Below are positions 45,291 through 56,723 of a stretch of DNA of 64,000 nt, in pieces. How positions within the stretch are numbered: position 1 is the first letter of the stretch; each line of letters opens with the position of its first letter. The position numbers and the translations under genes were made by a program. Origin of the DNA: Microbulbifer sp. A4B17 (GTDB lineage Bacteria; Pseudomonadota; Gammaproteobacteria; Pseudomonadales; Cellvibrionaceae); NCBI RefSeq assembly GCF_003076275.1, contig NZ_CP029064.1:4134001-4198000 (forward strand), written 5' to 3'. The notes under the pieces are model-generated. The model worked only from the letters and a program-made list of their open reading frames with translations, was not told where the DNA came from and ran no database searches.

Positions 45291-46694
45291 TTACAGCCCC
45301 TGACGGTCCTCCCCCGCCACAATTGGGCGCCACTTCAGCGCCTTTTCAATAGAGACGATCATGGCCCCGGCAACATCCTTGCGTGTAGCGCTCTCAATCC
45401 CCTCAAGCCCCGGTGAAGAATTTACCTCCAGCAACAGCGGCCCCTTGCGGGATCGGATAATATCCACACCCGCCACTTTGAGCCCCAGCACCTTAGCCGC
45501 CTTGATCGCCAGGCGTTTTTCCTCTGCAGTGACTTTCACTACCGAAGCGGTGCCACCCTGGTGAATATTGGCGCGGAACTCTCCCGGCGCAGCCTCTCGC
45601 TGGATCGAGGCCACCACGCGACCATCGATGACAAACAGGCGCAGATCCTTACCTTGCGCTTCGCGAATAAACTCCTGTACCAGAAGATTTGCCTTCAGGG
45701 ACTTAAACGCATTAATCACCGATTCACCGGCCTTGCGGGTTTCCGCAAGGACAACACCGCGCCCCTGGGTCCCCTCCAGCAATTTCACCACCAGCGGTGC
45801 TCCCCCCACCATTTCGATCAACTCGTTGGTATCCACCGGAGAGTTGGCAAATCCGGAAGTGGGAATATTCAAACCACTTTGCTGCAACAACTGCAGAGAA
45901 AACAGTTTATCCCGCGATTGGCTGATAGCGGCCGAACCATTCAGTGCAAAAATATCCAGGCTCTCAAAGTGCCGCGTCAGTGCACAACCGTAAAACGTCT
46001 GGCTGGGACGAATACGGGGAATCACCGCATCCAGGCTGTTAAGTATGCGGCCGTCCCGGTAGTGCACTTCCGGTTCATCGGGATCGAGTTTCATATAACA
46101 CTGGCGGATATCGAGAAAACTCATACGGTGCCCGCGCTCGGCCCCCGCCTCCATAATGCGCCGGTTGCTATAGAGGTCCGGATTCGATGCCAGCAATCCA
46201 ATGCGCAGGCCAGTACCGGCAATATGGTGCTCATCCCGATAATATTCATCCAATTGGCTTTTCGGGATATCACCAATACAGAAGCTCTCTGCCGGATCCA
46301 CCAGCATGCGCCCCATCATGGCCTCTCGCCCCAACAACATGCGATAACCCATGCTGTCACGGTTGGTCAGGGTTAATTCGATATCCCAGACACTGCCACC
46401 GATGGAGATAGATGTGCGAATCACCGGACGCCTCTCACTTTCTCCAGAAGAGCTGCGCACCAGCCGCTTATCCAGAAGCCTCGCCTCGCAACGCACCGAT
46501 GGACGCCGCTGGTGTTGCAGTGGATGCGCTTCAAAGCTAACCCAGGGTTCGCCGTCGCGCTTAAAGGTATGGATGTTATAGGCATGCAAACAGGAAGTTT
46601 TTGCTCCGGAGTCCACACGCGCCTTAATCGCCGGGATACCTAGCGCGGGAAATCCGCACCACTCCTCGCTGCCGACAATCAACTTCTTTTCCAA
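45291..46694 (-). CDS. RimB-like peptidase domain fused to RimK-like ATP-grasp ligase
   Basis: The first 150 residues match the retropepsin-like RimB family ([20 protein letters not shown] with the catalytic-type DSGA). From about residue 165 the protein is an ATP-grasp ligase of the RimK type ([58 protein letters not shown]). RimK adds glutamates to ribosomal protein S6, and RimB trims them in Pseudomonas, where the genes are separate. Here both activities seem to reside in one polypeptide. The target is inferred, since some RimK relatives modify other proteins or small molecules. Confidence 0.85.
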   Translation of the reverse strand: MEKKLIVGSEEWCGFPALGIPAIKARVDSGAKTSCLHAYNIHTFKRDGEPWVSFEAHPLQHQRRPSVRCEARLLDKRLVRSSSGESERRPVIRTSISIGGSVWDIELTLTNRDSMGYRMLLGREAMMGRMLVDPAESFCIGDIPKSQLDEYYRDEHHIAGTGLRIGLLASNPDLYSNRRIMEAGAERGHRMSFLDIRQCYMKLDPDEPEVHYRDGRILNSLDAVIPRIRPSQTFYGCALTRHFESLDIFALNGSAAISQSRDKLFSLQLLQQSGLNIPTSGFANSPVDTNELIEMVGGAPLVVKLLEGTQGRGVVLAETRKAGESVINAFKSLKANLLVQEFIREAQGKDLRLFVIDGRVVASIQREAAPGEFRANIHQGGTASVVKVTAEEKRLAIKAAKVLGLKVAGVDIIRSRKGPLLLEVNSSPGLEGIESATRKDVAGAMIVSIEKALKWRPIVAGEDRQGL

Positions 46695-46843
46695 TCAAGA
46701 ATCCTCAAAGGAAGTTACAGGGTAACCGGTCGAGCGAATGCCACCGGCTTTTTAGTTTTACCCGCAAAAATGGCGGGAAAATGAAAACCACAAAATTTTC
46801 AAAGCGCCCCTGCAGGCGCTGAGATTATCTACTTGAAATCTAA

Positions 46844-47740
<897 letters not shown>

Positions 47741-47891
47741 TCAGTGACTCTGAAATCTCCCGACCGCCCCCGAAAAGTAAAACAAAAAGAAATATCCACT
47801 TATTTTTAAATTACCAAGAGGATACTTGCGCAAAAAGCGATATCAGCGGCCACTGCTACGCTTTACTGAGAGGGGTAAATGGAGCGCCAAT

Positions 47892-48341
47892 ATGCGACTG
47901 ATGATCCTGTCCAACCATCTACCACACATCCTGGTGGTAGTGATCTCCCTAAGCCTGGCTTTTGGCAGCACGCCGGCATCCGCCCAGCAGCAAAATGCCA
48001 ACGCTGACTTTTGGGAGAAGTATGACGACATTACCGATTGGGTGACGCTGCGCTTGCAGCTCACCCCGGCACAGGAAAAAACCGTATTGCCCATTATGCA
48101 AAAAAGCTTTGCAGAGAAAAAAGCGGTATTGGAAAAGTACGGTCTACTTAGCGCGAATAAAGTCACCCTTACCCCCAAACAACGCGGCGAAATTGGCGCT
48201 CAGTTCGCGGCGATCAGCCTGGAAACACACAAAGAGCTCGAAGGTATTTTAAATAAGGAACAACTGCGTAAGGCACAAAAAATCCAACAGGAATTCCTGA
48301 GCGAATTCGCAGCACGGTTGAGAGCCAAAACTTCTCAATAG
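47892..48341 (+). CDS. Small periplasmic protein, Spy/CpxP-like in layout
   Basis: The frame is open from 47826, but ATG 47892 has GGAG upstream and begins a clear signal peptide (ILVVVISLSLAFGSTPASAQ). The mature part is about 120 residues, all helical and charged, with repeated motifs LQLTPAQEKTVLPIMQK and LTPKQRGEIGAQF. Such LTxxQ pairs occur in Spy/CpxP-type chaperones and metal-stress sensors. I assign only this structural resemblance. It is divergent from dapB and convergent with dnaJ. Confidence 0.7.
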   Translation: MRLMILSNHLPHILVVVISLSLAFGSTPASAQQQNANADFWEKYDDITDWVTLRLQLTPAQEKTVLPIMQKSFAEKKAVLEKYGLLSANKVTLTPKQRGEIGAQFAAISLETHKELEGILNKEQLRKAQKIQQEFLSEFAARLRAKTSQ

Positions 48342-48377
48342 CCCCTTTTATTGGGAAGCCAAGCTTTGTTTTGAAAT

Positions 48378-48414
48378 AAAAAAGGCCCGGAAGCCATGGC
48401 TCCCGAGCCCTTTT
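48378..48414 (-). terminator. Terminator after dnaJ
   Basis: AAAAGGGCTCGGGAGCC and GGCTTCCGGGCCTTTTTT (minus-strand reading, one mismatch region) form a long stem ending in six T residues. It also has an A/T framing for the convergent gene, so it may work in both directions. Confidence 0.85.
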
Positions 48415-48466
48415 GAAACAGCAACCCGCAAAACAGTTTTGAGTTTTGCCGGTGCGATAACTGCAA

Positions 48467-49591
48467 TTAAAGCTTCATATCCCCAAAGAAGTTTTTCACC
48501 CCTTCAAACCAGCCGGTCTGACGCGGTGAGTTTTTCTTTTCGCTGAGAGTATTGGCAAATTCCTGCAACAGGTCTTTTTGCTTGCCGGACAGGTTCACCG
48601 GAGTCTCTACAACAACGCGGCACAACAGGTCGCCGGTTGCACCACCGCGCACCGGGGTAACACCCTTGCCACGCAGACGGAACAGTTTGCCAGTCTGGCT
48701 CTCTGCCGGGATCTTCAGCTTCACCTTGCCGTCGAGAGTTGGCACTTCCAGCTCGCCACCAAGGGCTGCGGAAACAAAACTGATCGGCACTTCGCAGTAG
48801 AGGTTCTTGCCATCGCGCTGGAACAGATCGTGCTCTTTCACCACAACCTGCACATAGAGATCGCCTGCGGGGCCACCGTCGGGCCCGGCTTCACCTTCGC
48901 CGGAGAGGCGAATGCGATCACCGGTATCTACGCCGGGCGGAACCTTCACAGACAGAGTCTTGGTTTCCTCTACACGACCGCGACCATGGCAGCTGCCACA
49001 GGGATCGGAGATAGTGGTACCGCGACCGCGACAGTTGGGACAGGTTTGCTGAACAGAGAAGAAACCCTGCTGCATACGCACCTGGCCAGCACCGCCACAG
49101 GTGCCACAGGTTTGCGGAGAGGAACCAGGCTTGGCGCCTGAGCCGTTACAGGTGCCACAGGCCGCCAGAGTCGGAACGCGAATCTTGACCGTGGTGCCGC
49201 GCACTGCGTCTTCCAGGTCCAGCTCCAGGTCATAGCGCAGATCGGAACCGCGAGCAGGGCCGCCGCGACGGCCACCGCCGCCACCACCGAAGATATCGCC
49301 GAACACATCGCCGAAAATATCGGAGAAGCCACCGAATCCACCGGCGCCGCCACCGCCCATCTGGCCTTCCACACCCGCGTGGCCAAACTGGTCATAGGCT
49401 GCGCGTTTCTCGGAATCCGACAAAACCTCGTAGGCCTCATTGGCCTCCTTGAATTTGTTCTCCGATTCCTTGTCATCGGGATTGCGGTCCGGGTGAAACT
49501 TCATTGCCACCCGGCGGTAGGCTTTCTTCAGCTCTGCATCCGAAGCGCCGCGCTCGACGCCGAGGACTTCGTAATAATCGCGTTTCGACAT
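48467..49591 (-). CDS. dnaJ: Chaperone DnaJ
   Basis: DnaJ is the Hsp40 partner that delivers substrates to DnaK and stimulates its ATPase. The 374-residue protein has the J domain with HPD ([11 protein letters not shown]), a Gly/Phe-rich linker (near residues 75-110), four zinc-finger motifs ([32 protein letters not shown]) and a C-terminal substrate domain. It lies 228 bases after dnaK, with two GC-rich hairpins between. Confidence 0.98.
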   Translation of the reverse strand: MSKRDYYEVLGVERGASDAELKKAYRRVAMKFHPDRNPDDKESENKFKEANEAYEVLSDSEKRAAYDQFGHAGVEGQMGGGGAGGFGGFSDIFGDVFGDIFGGGGGGRRGGPARGSDLRYDLELDLEDAVRGTTVKIRVPTLAACGTCNGSGAKPGSSPQTCGTCGGAGQVRMQQGFFSVQQTCPNCRGRGTTISDPCGSCHGRGRVEETKTLSVKVPPGVDTGDRIRLSGEGEAGPDGGPAGDLYVQVVVKEHDLFQRDGKNLYCEVPISFVSAALGGELEVPTLDGKVKLKIPAESQTGKLFRLRGKGVTPVRGGATGDLLCRVVVETPVNLSGKQKDLLQEFANTLSEKKNSPRQTGWFEGVKNFFGDMKL

Positions 49592-49729
49592 AAAACTATG
49601 TTCTCTGGTCCGGCATCAAGAACGGCCAAACTCTCTTTCTACTTCTCGGTTTCTAACTAAGCCCCGGGTGCGGGGCGCCACCAAAACTGCAAAAACACGG
49701 CAAATATTGGTGGATACCTGAAACAACAC

Positions 49730-49803
49730 AGGGCGCGGGCCTCTGAAAGTAAGGCGCCGCGCCCCTGAAGTTCTCCGGCGGCCACTTTAAAAGCTGCCGC
49801 CGG
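49730..49803 (-). other. Two hairpins in the dnaK-dnaJ gap
   Basis: Right after the dnaK stop, CCGGCGGC and GCCGCCGG form one stem (49775-49803), and a second GC-rich stem built from CAGGGGCGCGG-like arms follows (about 49730-49768). Neither has a T tract. They may lower dnaJ expression relative to dnaK or stabilise the dnaK message. Confidence 0.5.
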
Positions 49804-49819
49804 AATTGCAAGCGAACGC

Positions 49820-51769
49820 TTACTTACCTTCTTTTTTGTCGTCCTTAACTTCTTCGAACTCTGCGTCTACCGCATCGTCACCACCGGAGGACTGCTGCTG
49901 TTCACCCTGGGCACCAGCACCGGCGGCACCTTCAGCACCAGCGGCTTGAGCCTGTTCGGCGTACATCTTCTGGGCAACTGGACCGGAAGCTTCAGTCAGC
50001 TTGGTAGTAGCGGCTTCCATAGCAGCCTTGTCGTTGCCTTTAACTGCCTCTTCCGCTTCAGTGATAGCCGCTTCAATCGCGGACTTCTCTTCAGCGGTAG
50101 CTTTGTCGCCAGCTTCTTCCAGAGTTTTCTTGGTGGCAGAAATCAGGCCGTCGAGAGTGTTGCGAGTCTGCACCAGCTCTTCAAACTGCTTATCCGCTTC
50201 GGCATTCGCCTCAGCGTCCTGAACCATTTTATCGATCTCGTCCTCGGACAGACCGGAGGAAGCCTGGATCACAATGGACTGTTCTTTACCAGTGGCCTTG
50301 TCCTTCGCGTGTACGTGCAGGATACCGTTGGCATCGATGTCGAAGGTTACTTCGATCTGCGGCATGCCGCGAGGTGCCGGTGGGATATCGGCCAGGTCGA
50401 AGCGACCCAGGGATTTGTTCTGTGCAGCCTGCTTGCGCTCACCCTGAACCACGTGAATGGTTACCGCAGTCTGGTTGTCATCCGCAGTGGAGAAAACCTG
50501 GGACTTCTTGGTGGGGATAGTGGTGTTCTTGTCGATCAGCGGAGTCGCAACGCCACCCATGGTTTCGATACCCAGGGTTAGCGGAGTTACGTCCAGCAGC
50601 AGTACGTCTTTAACGTCACCGGACAGTACGGCGCCCTGGATAGCAGCACCCATGGCAACGGCTTCGTCGGGGTTAACGTCTTTGCGCGGCTCTTTGCCGA
50701 AGAACTCGGTTACTTTCTGCTGTACCAGCGGCATGCGGGTCTGACCACCCACCAGGATCACTTCGTCTACACCAGAAGCGGACAGGTCGGCGTCTTGCAG
50801 AGCGATTTTTACCGGCTCCAGGGAGCGGGTAACCAGCTCTTCTACCAGGCTTTCCAGCTTGGCGCGGGTCAGCTTAACAACCAGGTGCTTGGGACCAGTG
50901 GCGTCTGCAGTGATGTACGGCAGGTTTACTTCGGTCTGCTGGCTGGAGGACAGCTCGATCTTGGCTTTTTCTGCAGCTTCTTTCAGGCGCTGCATCGCCA
51001 GGGGGTCGCCTTTCAGGTCGATGCCCTGGTCTTTCTTGAACTCGTCTGCGAGGTATTCGATCAGGCGCAGGTCGAAGTCTTCACCACCGAGGAAAGTGTC
51101 ACCGTTGGTGGACAGTACTTCGAACTGCTTCTCACCGTCTACGTCGGCAATTTCGATGATGGAGATATCGAAGGTACCGCCACCCAGGTCGTATACCGCA
51201 ACAGTGCGGTCACCGCCCTGCTTGTCCAGGCCGTAAGCCAGTGCAGCGGCAGTCGGCTCGTTGATAATGCGCTTAACGTCCAGGCCCGCGATGCGGCCGG
51301 CGTCTTTGGTGGCCTGACGCTGGGAGTCGTTGAAGTAAGCCGGTACGGTAATTACTGCAGCTTCAACTTTCTCGCCGAGGAAATCTTCCGCAGTCTTTTT
51401 CATTTTCTTCAGGACTTCGGCAGAGATCTGCGGCGGAGCTTTTTTATCGCCTTTCACTTCTACCCAAGCGTCGCCGTTGTCAGCTTCAGTGATGGTGTAA
51501 GGAACCATCTTGATATCTTTCTGCACAACGTCGTCTTTAAATTTACGGCCGATCAAACGCTTAACCGCAAACAGAGTATTTTGGGGATTGGTCACCGCCT
51601 GACGCTTGGCAGACTGACCTACCAGAATTTCATTGTCGTCAGTGAAGGCAACAATAGAAGGTGTAGTGCGATCGCCTTCGGCGTTTTCGATTACACGCGC
51701 TTTGTCACCATCCAGTACCGCTACACAGCTGTTAGTGGTACCCAGGTCGATGCCGATAATTTTTCCCAT
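49820..51769 (-). CDS. dnaK: Chaperone DnaK (Hsp70)
   Basis: DnaK is an ATP-driven chaperone of the cytoplasm. The 649-residue protein starts [18 protein letters not shown] and carries the Hsp70 signatures [16 protein letters not shown] and [14 protein letters not shown], the linker [17 protein letters not shown], and a C-terminal lid ending in an acidic [10 protein letters not shown] tail. It lies between grpE and dnaJ on the minus strand, so this is the full heat-shock set. Confidence 0.99.
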   Translation of the reverse strand: MGKIIGIDLGTTNSCVAVLDGDKARVIENAEGDRTTPSIVAFTDDNEILVGQSAKRQAVTNPQNTLFAVKRLIGRKFKDDVVQKDIKMVPYTITEADNGDAWVEVKGDKKAPPQISAEVLKKMKKTAEDFLGEKVEAAVITVPAYFNDSQRQATKDAGRIAGLDVKRIINEPTAAALAYGLDKQGGDRTVAVYDLGGGTFDISIIEIADVDGEKQFEVLSTNGDTFLGGEDFDLRLIEYLADEFKKDQGIDLKGDPLAMQRLKEAAEKAKIELSSSQQTEVNLPYITADATGPKHLVVKLTRAKLESLVEELVTRSLEPVKIALQDADLSASGVDEVILVGGQTRMPLVQQKVTEFFGKEPRKDVNPDEAVAMGAAIQGAVLSGDVKDVLLLDVTPLTLGIETMGGVATPLIDKNTTIPTKKSQVFSTADDNQTAVTIHVVQGERKQAAQNKSLGRFDLADIPPAPRGMPQIEVTFDIDANGILHVHAKDKATGKEQSIVIQASSGLSEDEIDKMVQDAEANAEADKQFEELVQTRNTLDGLISATKKTLEEAGDKATAEEKSAIEAAITEAEEAVKGNDKAAMEAATTKLTEASGPVAQKMYAEQAQAAGAEGAAGAGAQGEQQQSSGGDDAVDAEFEEVKDDKKEGK

Positions 51770-51892
51770 CTGTAAAATCCTCTTTTGATGCGCGCTGCCA
51801 GCTCTGTTCTGTTTGCACCGCGCGAATAATTCTTGATGTCAGCTATATTGGTGCCGGCCGTTAAATTTCAAGGCCGCTTTACATTTCAGCCG

Positions 51893-52513
51893 TTACGGCG
51901 CTTTGCTGACCACCACCATGGCCGGGCGAACCAGGCGACCGTTGAGGCGATAACCTTTCTGAAACACATCCAGAACCGTGTTCGGCTCTACATCGCCGTT
52001 GGGCACCTGGGTCATGGCCTGGTGCAGTTCCGGATCGAAGGGCTCTCCCGCTGGATCGACAACTTCCACCGAATTTTTCGTCAGGGTTTCAACGAAAGAT
52101 TTGTGAGTCAGCTCGATACCTTCGATCAAAGCCTTATTGGCTTCATCGGCCGTATCGATAGTCGCCAGCGCGCGCTCGAGGTTGTCCACAACAGGCAACA
52201 AATCCTGCAGCAGTTTCTCTACCGCAAATTTGCGTGCGCGCTCGATATCCTGTTGCGCGCGGCGGCGGGCATTCTGCTCTTCCGCCTGGGCGCGCAGAGC
52301 CATATCCTTGTGCGCTGCCAGTTGCTCCTGCAACTTGATAATTTCCTCGTGCAGGGCATCGGCACCTTCGGCCTCTTCCTGCAGGGCTTCCTCCGCGAGT
52401 TCACGCTCTATAGAGGAAGGGTCTTCAACCTCTGCTGAAACGCCCTCGTCTGTAGCTGGTGCGTGCTCCGCCCCCTCTTTAATCTGATCTTCTTCGCTGC
52501 GCTCTCTGGCCAC
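51893..52513 (-). CDS. grpE: Nucleotide exchange factor GrpE
   Basis: GrpE releases ADP from DnaK. A GTG at 52511-52513 with GGAG 7 bases upstream is the best start (VARERSEEDQIKEG); an open frame continues upstream to 52600 but runs into the sigma-32 promoter. The protein of about 206 residues has a long acidic N-terminal coiled coil, KFAVEKLLQDLLPVVDNLERAL, and the closing beta domain FDPELHQAMTQVPNGDVEPN. It is the first gene of the grpE-dnaK-dnaJ set. Confidence 0.95.
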   Translation of the reverse strand: MARERSEEDQIKEGAEHAPATDEGVSAEVEDPSSIERELAEEALQEEAEGADALHEEIIKLQEQLAAHKDMALRAQAEEQNARRRAQQDIERARKFAVEKLLQDLLPVVDNLERALATIDTADEANKALIEGIELTHKSFVETLTKNSVEVVDPAGEPFDPELHQAMTQVPNGDVEPNTVLDVFQKGYRLNGRLVRPAMVVVSKAP

Positions 52514-52580
52514 TGCTTTCTCCGTCGCGTCGACTCTGTCAGTAATGTGAGTTGAGCCCGTCCTGCGGGCACTGGAGCCT

Positions 52581-52608
52581 ATATGGGGACAACCCCGCAC
52601 AGTTCAAG
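52581..52608 (-). promoter_or_regulatory. Sigma-32 (heat-shock) promoter of grpE
   Basis: On the minus strand CTTGAA (plus-strand 52603-52608) and CCCCATAT (52581-52588) are 14 bases apart, a near-consensus sigma-32 promoter. It lies about 68 bases before the grpE GTG. Heat-shock control of grpE and read-through into dnaK is the expected consequence. Confidence 0.85.
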
Positions 52609-52741
52609 TGGTTTTTCGCGCTAGCGCACATCCTCAGAGTAATGTGACCCCGTCCCTATAGCTAACCAGGAACGAATACTGTATAAATAACCACTAATTG
52701 GGCCGAGTGCCCGCCGATTAGCAAGGACACAAGCGATCTCT

Positions 52742-54409
52742 ATGCTGCTGCATCTGTCTATCAGTCAATTCACCCTGGTGGACCAACTGGAGTTGGAGTT
52801 TGGTCCCGGTACCAGCACCCTGACCGGCGAGACCGGCGCGGGTAAGTCAATCACTCTCGATGCCCTTGGCCTGGCACTGGGCGGTCGCGGCAGCGCTGAG
52901 CTTGTGCGCACCGGCGCCAATCGCGCCGATATCAGTGCCACCTTTGATATCGTCGAGCACCCCAGCGCCGCCAGCTGGCTTGAATCCCAGGAGCTGGATG
53001 CTGGGCAGGAAGTCATACTGCGCCGCACCATTGGCGCTGACGGCCGCTCCCGAGCCTATATCAACGGCCAACCGGTAACCCTGTTGCAACTCCGCGCCCT
53101 GGGCGAACAGCTGATCGATATCCACAGCCAGCACGAACACCAATCCCTGTTGAAGAAAGAAACGCACCTGCGCCTGCTGGATGAATATGCCCAGGCCCAG
53201 GAACTCGCCGCAGAGACCCGCAGCCGCTTCAAAACCTGGCGGGATCACTATCGCCGCTATCGCACCCTGGCCGACAGCGCCGAAGAAGCCGAAGCCCGCC
53301 GCCACTTGCTGGAATACCAGCTTAAGGAGCTGGATCAACTTGGCTTGAGCGAAGGGGAAATAGAGTCCCTCGAGAGCGAACAGCAACAGCTGGCCAATGC
53401 CGGGGAAATCCTCAGTGGCAGCTACCAGTTGGCCGCTTTCCTTTCCGGCGGTGAGGGCGATATTGCCGAGCAACTGCACCGCGCCCTCCAACTGCTGTCA
53501 TCCATGCCCGGGCAAGCTCCGGCCCTGGTGGAAGTGGCTCAGATGCTCGACAGCGCGCGCATCCAGGTAGATGAAGCCGCAGCTACCCTGTCCCGGCATA
53601 TCGATCGCTTCGAGATGGACCCGGAGCGGCTCTCCGAAGTTGAAGACAGGCTCAGCGCCATCTACCAGGCGGCGCGCAAACATCGAGTTCAGCCGCAAGA
53701 ACTACCGGCACTACAACAGCAGTTGCAGGCAGAGCTGGACGATATCGGCAGCCCTGACGCCCTGGAACGCCTGGCCACTGATTGTGAACAACTGGAAAAG
53801 CAGTACAGAAAAGTCGCCGGCAAACTCAGCAATCTGCGCAGTAAAGCCGCAGAGTCACTGGCGGAGGCGGTGAATTGCCAACTGGCGGACCTGGCCATGC
53901 CCCACGCCCGTGTTGAGCTATCCCTGCAAGAGCTGGATACACCCAACAGCCAGGGGCTGGAAGAAGCAGAAATATTAATTTCCACCAACCCGGGCCAACC
54001 GCCTCGCCCTCTGGGCAAGATTGCCTCCGGCGGTGAACTCTCCCGGGTCAGCCTGGCAATCCAGGTGGTAACTGCGCAAACCTCCCGCACCCCCACCCTG
54101 GTATTCGACGAGGTGGATGTGGGTATTGGCGGTGCCACCGGTGATGTGGTTGGCCGTCTGCTGCGCCAATTGGGGGAAACCCGCAACGGCCGCAGCGGCC
54201 AGGTGATCTGTGTAACCCACCTGGCCCAGGTAGCAGCGCGGGCCCACCGCCAGTACCTGGTGGAAAAGCACAGCGATGGCGAAAGCGTATTTGTAGCCCT
54301 GCGCGAACTCACCAACGGCGAGCGCCGCGAAGAAGTAGCGCGTATGCTCGGCGGCGCACCTACCGCCCAGTCCCTGGCCCATGCCGAGGAGATGCTGGAG
54401 AGAACCTGA
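52742..54409 (+). CDS. recN: DNA repair protein RecN
   Basis: RecN is an SMC-like ATPase that acts early in double-strand break repair. The 555-residue protein has Walker A GETGAGKSITLDAL near residue 30, two long coiled coils in the middle, signature IASGGELSRVSLAIQ and Walker B TLVFDEVDVGIGG. The C-terminal region (CVTHLAQVAARAHRQYLVEK) is complete. It is divergent from grpE, as in related genomes. Confidence 0.97.
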   Translation: MLLHLSISQFTLVDQLELEFGPGTSTLTGETGAGKSITLDALGLALGGRGSAELVRTGANRADISATFDIVEHPSAASWLESQELDAGQEVILRRTIGADGRSRAYINGQPVTLLQLRALGEQLIDIHSQHEHQSLLKKETHLRLLDEYAQAQELAAETRSRFKTWRDHYRRYRTLADSAEEAEARRHLLEYQLKELDQLGLSEGEIESLESEQQQLANAGEILSGSYQLAAFLSGGEGDIAEQLHRALQLLSSMPGQAPALVEVAQMLDSARIQVDEAAATLSRHIDRFEMDPERLSEVEDRLSAIYQAARKHRVQPQELPALQQQLQAELDDIGSPDALERLATDCEQLEKQYRKVAGKLSNLRSKAAESLAEAVNCQLADLAMPHARVELSLQELDTPNSQGLEEAEILISTNPGQPPRPLGKIASGGELSRVSLAIQVVTAQTSRTPTLVFDEVDVGIGGATGDVVGRLLRQLGETRNGRSGQVICVTHLAQVAARAHRQYLVEKHSDGESVFVALRELTNGERREEVARMLGGAPTAQSLAHAEEMLERT

Positions 54410-54688
54410 CCTTCAGTATCACTCCGAGGATGGCTAAAGAGTTAGCCCTAACTGAAGCAAAGCTCCAAGACGTGAAACGTCACAAAATGGTAAAAATGGT
54501 GCATTTGGGCAAGCAATCTTGTGCCATAGATCAATAAATGACCGCCATACAATCCGGTAAATCACCCCTTTCGTCCGATATATGTGCCGAATTAGAACAA
54601 ACGAACAAATATGACTGGGAGCGGCAGCTAAAGTCACCATATACTTGGCGGCTTGTTTTTCGATGTGTGAGTAGTCCTGGCCGAGGTT

Positions 54689-55288
54689 ATGCAGAGAACG
54701 ATTTTCAACACCCCCATTGTCACCCCGATCCTGCGCTTCGCTGCACGGGTGCTACTGAAGCTGCACGGTTGGCGTGTCAAAGCTGACGAACAGTCTCTTA
54801 AACTTAAGCAGTACGTACTGATCGGCGCCCCCCATACCACTAACTGGGACGGCTACTACTTTATCCTCGCCGCACTCAAACTGAAGATGACCCCACAGTG
54901 GATGGGCAAGGACAAGCTGTTTACCTTCCCGCTGGGAGGCCCCATGCGCTGGTTCGGCGGTATCGCTGTAGACCGCAGCAAGGCCAACAACCTAGTGGAT
55001 GCCACCGCCAGGCAGTTCAAGCTGCGCAAAGAACTGGTTATCGCTATACCCCCCGAGGGCACTCGCGGTTTGGCGGAACGCTGGAAAACCGGCTTTTACC
55101 ATATCGCCCGCAGCGCCAAGGTGCCGGTGGTATTGGGTTATATCAGTTTTCCCAAGAAGGAAGTAGGCATCGGCCCTATCGCACAGTTCGGGGAAAACCT
55201 GGAAGCTGAGCTGCTGAAGCTCAAAGAATACTATTCTGACAAAATTGGCAAGTTCCCAGAGCTTTACACGCCCCCCTGCCAGTCATAA
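54689..55288 (+). CDS. Glycerol acyltransferase-family (PlsC-like) protein
   Basis: The 199-residue protein carries the acyltransferase motif HTTNWD (HX4D) near residue 55, the acceptor-binding PPEGTRG and a preceding GGIAVDRSK block. These fit the PlsC/lysophospholipid acyltransferase group, which esterifies lysophosphatidate or related acceptors. No N-terminal membrane helix is obvious, so it may be peripheral. GAGG is immediately upstream. The exact acceptor is unknown. Confidence 0.85.
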   Translation: MQRTIFNTPIVTPILRFAARVLLKLHGWRVKADEQSLKLKQYVLIGAPHTTNWDGYYFILAALKLKMTPQWMGKDKLFTFPLGGPMRWFGGIAVDRSKANNLVDATARQFKLRKELVIAIPPEGTRGLAERWKTGFYHIARSAKVPVVLGYISFPKKEVGIGPIAQFGENLEAELLKLKEYYSDKIGKFPELYTPPCQS

Positions 55289-55309
55289 TTGCCGTTACGG
55301 GCATTTGAA

Positions 55310-55331
55310 GGGTGCGGTGAATACCGCACCC
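55310..55331. terminator. Hairpin between convergent acyltransferase gene and fur
   Basis: GGGTGCGGT and ACCGCACCC form a perfect 9-bp stem with a GAAT loop. The T tract is weak, but its place between convergent genes supports terminator function. Confidence 0.6.
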
Positions 55332-55338
55332 GGAAGAT

Positions 55339-55749
55339 CTACTTCTCTTTTTCTGTCACATACAGGACCAGGCTGTGGCCAGTCAGCTCATAGCCGTGTT
55401 CTTCAGCGATCTGACGCTGTAGCTCCTCAATCTCTTCATTGTGGAACTCGATCACCTTGCCGGTATCGGTACAGACCATATGATCGTGGTGATCGCCTCG
55501 GTCCAGCTCAAATACGGAATGGCCACCATCAAAGTTGTGGCGCACAACCAGACCCGCGCTCTCAAACTGGGTTAATACCCGGTAAACGGTTGCCAGACCA
55601 ACATCCTCTCCCGCTTCCAGCAACAGCTTGTACACATCCTCAGCACTTAAATGCTGCTCACTGGTGTTCTCGAGCAATTGCAGAATTTTTACTCTCGGCA
55701 GAGTGACCTTGAGGCCAGCCTTACGCAGTTCCTGGTTTTCGTTCGACAT
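55339..55749 (-). CDS. fur: Ferric uptake regulator Fur
   Basis: Fur represses iron uptake genes when loaded with Fe2+. The 136-residue protein has the winged-helix part (LRKAGLKVTLPRVKILQLLE, LATVYRVLTQFESAGLV) and the metal-binding HHDHMVC region with downstream acidic residues. The C-terminal second cysteine pair typical of some Fur proteins is absent. It is divergent from bamE, as in Pseudomonas and relatives. Confidence 0.96.
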   Translation of the reverse strand: MSNENQELRKAGLKVTLPRVKILQLLENTSEQHLSAEDVYKLLLEAGEDVGLATVYRVLTQFESAGLVVRHNFDGGHSVFELDRGDHHDHMVCTDTGKVIEFHNEEIEELQRQIAEEHGYELTGHSLVLYVTEKEK

Positions 55750-56028
55750 GAATCAATATTTCCTGACAGGATTTCTAAAAGGTATCCGTGCTTGCCAAAG
55801 CCCACTATGCCAATCTTCAGACGGTTCCTGACCCTGGAGTCTCGTCTGTCAGCGAGCCAACTCTTCAGGTATTATCCCATGCCCTACGGAGTCAGAGGAA
55901 CCCCGGACTGCCACTAAGCGCAGAACTGGGAGCTGGAGGAACTTTTTTTCTCCACTTAAGACTAAACTGACTGCTTGTAAGAATTCAGCGAGAGCGCTGC
56001 CGTTTGAAACCGAGTAATGGAGCAATGA

Positions 56029-56373
56029 ATGCCGCCTAGTCTGAGATTTCTCACCATCGCCTTCCTGTGCACCCTGTTGGGCGCCTGCACACTGGTAAAA
56101 TTCCCCGGCGTACACCGTATTGAGGTGCAGCAGGGCAATATTATTACCCAGGACATGGTGGATCAGCTGAAGCCAGGGATGACTCGCCGCCAGGTACAAT
56201 TTGTCCTGGGCACTCCACTGCTGGAAGACACCTATAACCCCAACCGCTGGGATTACGTGAACCGTCTGCGCGACAAGAAAGGCAAGATCACCCAGAAAAC
56301 CTTCAGTGTTTACTTTGACGAAGACTCACTCGTAGCCACCAGCGGTGACTGGCAGCCAACAGGCTGGCCCTAA
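56029..56373 (+). CDS. bamE: Outer-membrane assembly lipoprotein BamE
   Basis: BamE is the small lipoprotein of the BAM complex that inserts beta-barrel proteins. The 114-residue precursor has lipobox LLGAC, then IEVQQGNIITQDMVDQLKPGM, RRQVQFVLGTPLLED and RWDYVNRLRD, all family-typical. GGAG precedes the ATG. Its stop overlaps the 3' end of rnfH by 4 bases (convergent). Position between fur and ratA/rnfH matches the conserved local order. Confidence 0.97.
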   Translation: MPPSLRFLTIAFLCTLLGACTLVKFPGVHRIEVQQGNIITQDMVDQLKPGMTRRQVQFVLGTPLLEDTYNPNRWDYVNRLRDKKGKITQKTFSVYFDEDSLVATSGDWQPTGWP

Positions 56374-56723
56374 GTAGAGGTTCCCTCGGCACCTTTCCTC
56401 TTCTCAGCCATACGTTTGGCCTTCTCGGCGCGCTGTTTGCGCGCCTCTTTGGGATCGGCGATCAGGGGGCGATACACTTCAACCCGGTCCCCGGGTTGCA
56501 AGGCATAGCTATCCGCCGGCGGCAACCCCTTACTCCCCAGCACCTGGCCAAAAATTCCCATCTTTGCAGTATCTGGATCAACTTCGGGGTACTCCTTGGG
56601 GATTCCCGAACGAATCAACGCCTCCCGTGCAGTAGTACCCTCAGCCACCAACAGACGCATCAGCCGCTGCTCGTGGGGCAGTGCATATACCACTTCTACC
56701 GAGATCGTTTTCTTCTCTGTCAT
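56370..56723 (-). CDS. rnfH: RnfH-family ubiquitin-like protein
   Basis: The 117-residue protein begins MTEKKTISVEVVYALPHEQR at ATG 56723 and has the beta-grasp pattern of RnfH/UPF0125 (LRLLVAEGTTAREAL, GDRVEVYRPLIADPKE), followed by a lysine/arginine-rich tail. Its role is unsettled; it is genetically linked to ratA in many gammaproteobacteria. The ATG overlaps the ratA stop, so the two are co-translated. Confidence 0.9.
   Translation of the reverse strand: MTEKKTISVEVVYALPHEQRLMRLLVAEGTTAREALIRSGIPKEYPEVDPDTAKMGIFGQVLGSKGLPPADSYALQPGDRVEVYRPLIADPKEARKQRAEKAKRMAEKRKGAEGTST

Noticed and set aside
50795..51775. 326-codon plus-strand frame opposite dnaK
   Set aside because: This is the well-known open antisense frame of Hsp70 genes and is not evidence of a gene.
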